From contig DASYZE010000045.1 of assembly GCA_035946625.1 (NCBI GenBank), positions 1 through 64,000 of the forward strand: 64,000 nucleotides of DNA, written 5' to 3'. This DNA comes from DASYXZ01 sp035946625 (GTDB taxonomy: Bacteria > Acidobacteriota > Terriglobia > UBA7540). Below are positions 63,037-64,000 of this stretch, piece after piece; the first letter of the stretch is position 1, and every line of letters starts with the position of its first letter. Under the pieces are notes generated by a model that saw nothing but the letters and a program-made list of their open reading frames with translations, did not search any database and was not told the origin of the DNA. Made by a program: the position numbers and the translations under genes.

Positions 63037-63107
63037 TGTATTCGAACCGGGCATCGACTTGCCTATTGTTGTGCAACCCGAAGGGCAAGCCAGCTTGTAG
63101 TTTGGGA

Positions 63108-64000
63108 TTATTTTGGGCCGGCGCGCTCACCGGCCTTGAACATCGTCCACGGGCCGGCCTTCATGTCCAGAAGTTTGGGCGCCATCCAGGAATATTCGGG
63201 GTGGGATTTTAAGAAAGGCGCGGCTAAAAAATCCGCGCCGCACGGATGTCCCCGGCGGGCGTAAAAGCTGAGCGCCTGGGCCATCTGGCTGTCCATCGCC
63301 TTGCCCTGCACTGCTCCGCCGGGATAATAGGGACCCCAACCCCAAACCCTGATGCCGCGTGAACTCGTGTCCGTGTGGCCACAGAGAGTGCGCTCGTCGG
63401 CTCCGTCCTTTTTCTCGTAAGCGTCGGTGTGATCGGAAATGAACTGCTCCGCCAGGCGCACGTCGATTTTCCCCTTCGACTCTTTCATCAGTTCTTCCCA
63501 ACGCACGCGGCGGGCGTTGGGCGAGGAGGTCGAATCCTTGGGATCGAACCTGGTATCCAATCTGATCACGTCAGGGTCGCGGGCCCAGTTGGAGCCAATG
63601 AAATAGCCGTCTTTGGTGCGCCAGACTTTGTGCGCTTTCAGGCCCAGCTCAAATTGAGCGATCTCGCCGGTCTTATTGTCTGCCAGAAGCCAGTCATTGG
63701 CGTAACCACCGTTATTCCCGTCGAGCATGATGCGAACGTAGTCGTCAATCGAGTTGGCGTATTGCAGGGCCTTGCGCGAGCGCTCGAATTCGGGCTTCCC
63801 GTTGGGGTCCCAACCCTCAAACTGGGTGATGGTGGTTTCAGTAATCATAATGCCGTTGGAGTTGACCCCGAAATCGTCGTCACTGGTAATGACGCCCGGG
63901 AAGCCATCCATGAAAATGTGGGCGCCGTGTTCAGGGACGATATCGAAAATTATCCGCCAGCGCTCGCCATTCATGTAGTTGGTCCAATTGTTGTGGGCGA
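63108..64000 (-). CDS. C45-type/phospholipase-B-like hydrolase (5' end beyond window)
   Basis: The frame is open from TAA at 63110-63108 to the right edge (about 297 codons), so at least the start is missing. Recognisable parts: HNNWTNYMNGERWRIIFDIV, GFPGVITSDDDFGVNSNGIM, ITETTITQFEG, RKALQYANSIDDYVRIMLDG, and GGYANDWLLADNKTGEIAQF. These match the Ntn-hydrolase group that includes acyl-CoA:6-APA acyltransferase (C45) and PLBD lipases; the nucleophile Cys would lie outside the window. Substrate unknown. Its last 34 codons are duplicated at 62315-62416. Confidence 0.8.
   Translation of the reverse strand, partial: AHNNWTNYMNGERWRIIFDIVPEHGAHIFMDGFPGVITSDDDFGVNSNGIMITETTITQFEGWDPNGKPEFERSRKALQYANSIDDYVRIMLDGNNGGYANDWLLADNKTGEIAQFELGLKAHKVWRTKDGYFIGSNWARDPDVIRLDTRFDPKDSTSSPNARRVRWEELMKESKGKIDVRLAEQFISDHTDAYEKKDGADERTLCGHTDTSSRGIRVWGWGPYYPGGAVQGKAMDSQMAQALSFYARRGHPCGADFLAAPFLKSHPEYSWMAPKLLDMKAGPWTMFKAGERAGPK

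Overview
The window looks like chromosomal DNA of an Acidobacteriota bacterium. It is GC-rich, and its first 12 kb carry five consecutive MacB/FtsX-type permeases without ATPase genes, the layout of acidobacterial duplicated orphan permeases (ADOP). Other genes that fit are quinoprotein dehydrogenases, many secreted metalloproteases, TPR proteins and a RAYT remnant. The phylum call is inference from family knowledge; the species is not identified.

Layout. 1-12352 (minus): five tandem ADOP permeases (the leftmost cut by the window edge), separated by near-identical intergenic modules, headed by a receiver-PP2C phosphatase (12565-13767). 14-17.1 kb: a PQQ-type dehydrogenase, then a wrecked REP-associated transposase (RAYT) gene that carries a 91-bp REP-like element inside its 5' part. 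17.4-21.3 kb: an O-methyltransferase, a 1.2-kb gene-poor and partly AT-rich stretch, and a Tat-exported GH51 arabinofuranosidase. 21.4-22.7 kb: STAS, HATPase and STAS genes of a partner-switching module. 23-31 kb: a secreted HEXXHXXGXXH protease, then the most unusual locus of the window: a membrane-anchored protein of 32 perfect-register nonapeptide repeats, a gluzincin-propeller-barrel protein and a PrsW-type intramembrane protease. 31-38 kb: a queuosine-precursor transporter (YhhQ family), a DUF2252 protein, a trpF fragment, an M16 protease, an HSL-type esterase and tRNA-Glu(CTC). 38-46.4 kb (minus): a second PP2C, the TldD/TldE pair, ahcY, metK, an Uma2 protein and prfB with its programmed frameshift. 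46.5-58.7 kb (minus): lnt, a SPOR protein, the TPR-NfeD-slipin operon, a TPR lipoprotein-like protein, a bifunctional PBP, a small DUF4845-like protein and proS. 58.8-61.7 kb: a second REP copy, a CPA1-type antiporter and glyA. 61.7-64 kb: a decaying toxin-antitoxin patch (a PBECR/DUF4258-like gene with an in-frame stop plus DUF2283, and hicBA with a frameshifted hicA) lying beside and between two copies of a 102-bp direct repeat derived from the 3' end of the C45/phospholipase-B-like gene at the right edge.

Functionally, metK and ahcY form the SAM/SAH cycle with glyA nearby for one-carbon supply. PBP, SPOR protein, Lnt, slipin/NfeD and TPR proteins form an envelope cluster. The two PP2C phosphatases could act on the STAS proteins, but no sigma factor is present in the window. 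The nonapeptide-repeat locus has its own well-formed promoter with two palindromes and is the best candidate for an undescribed system.
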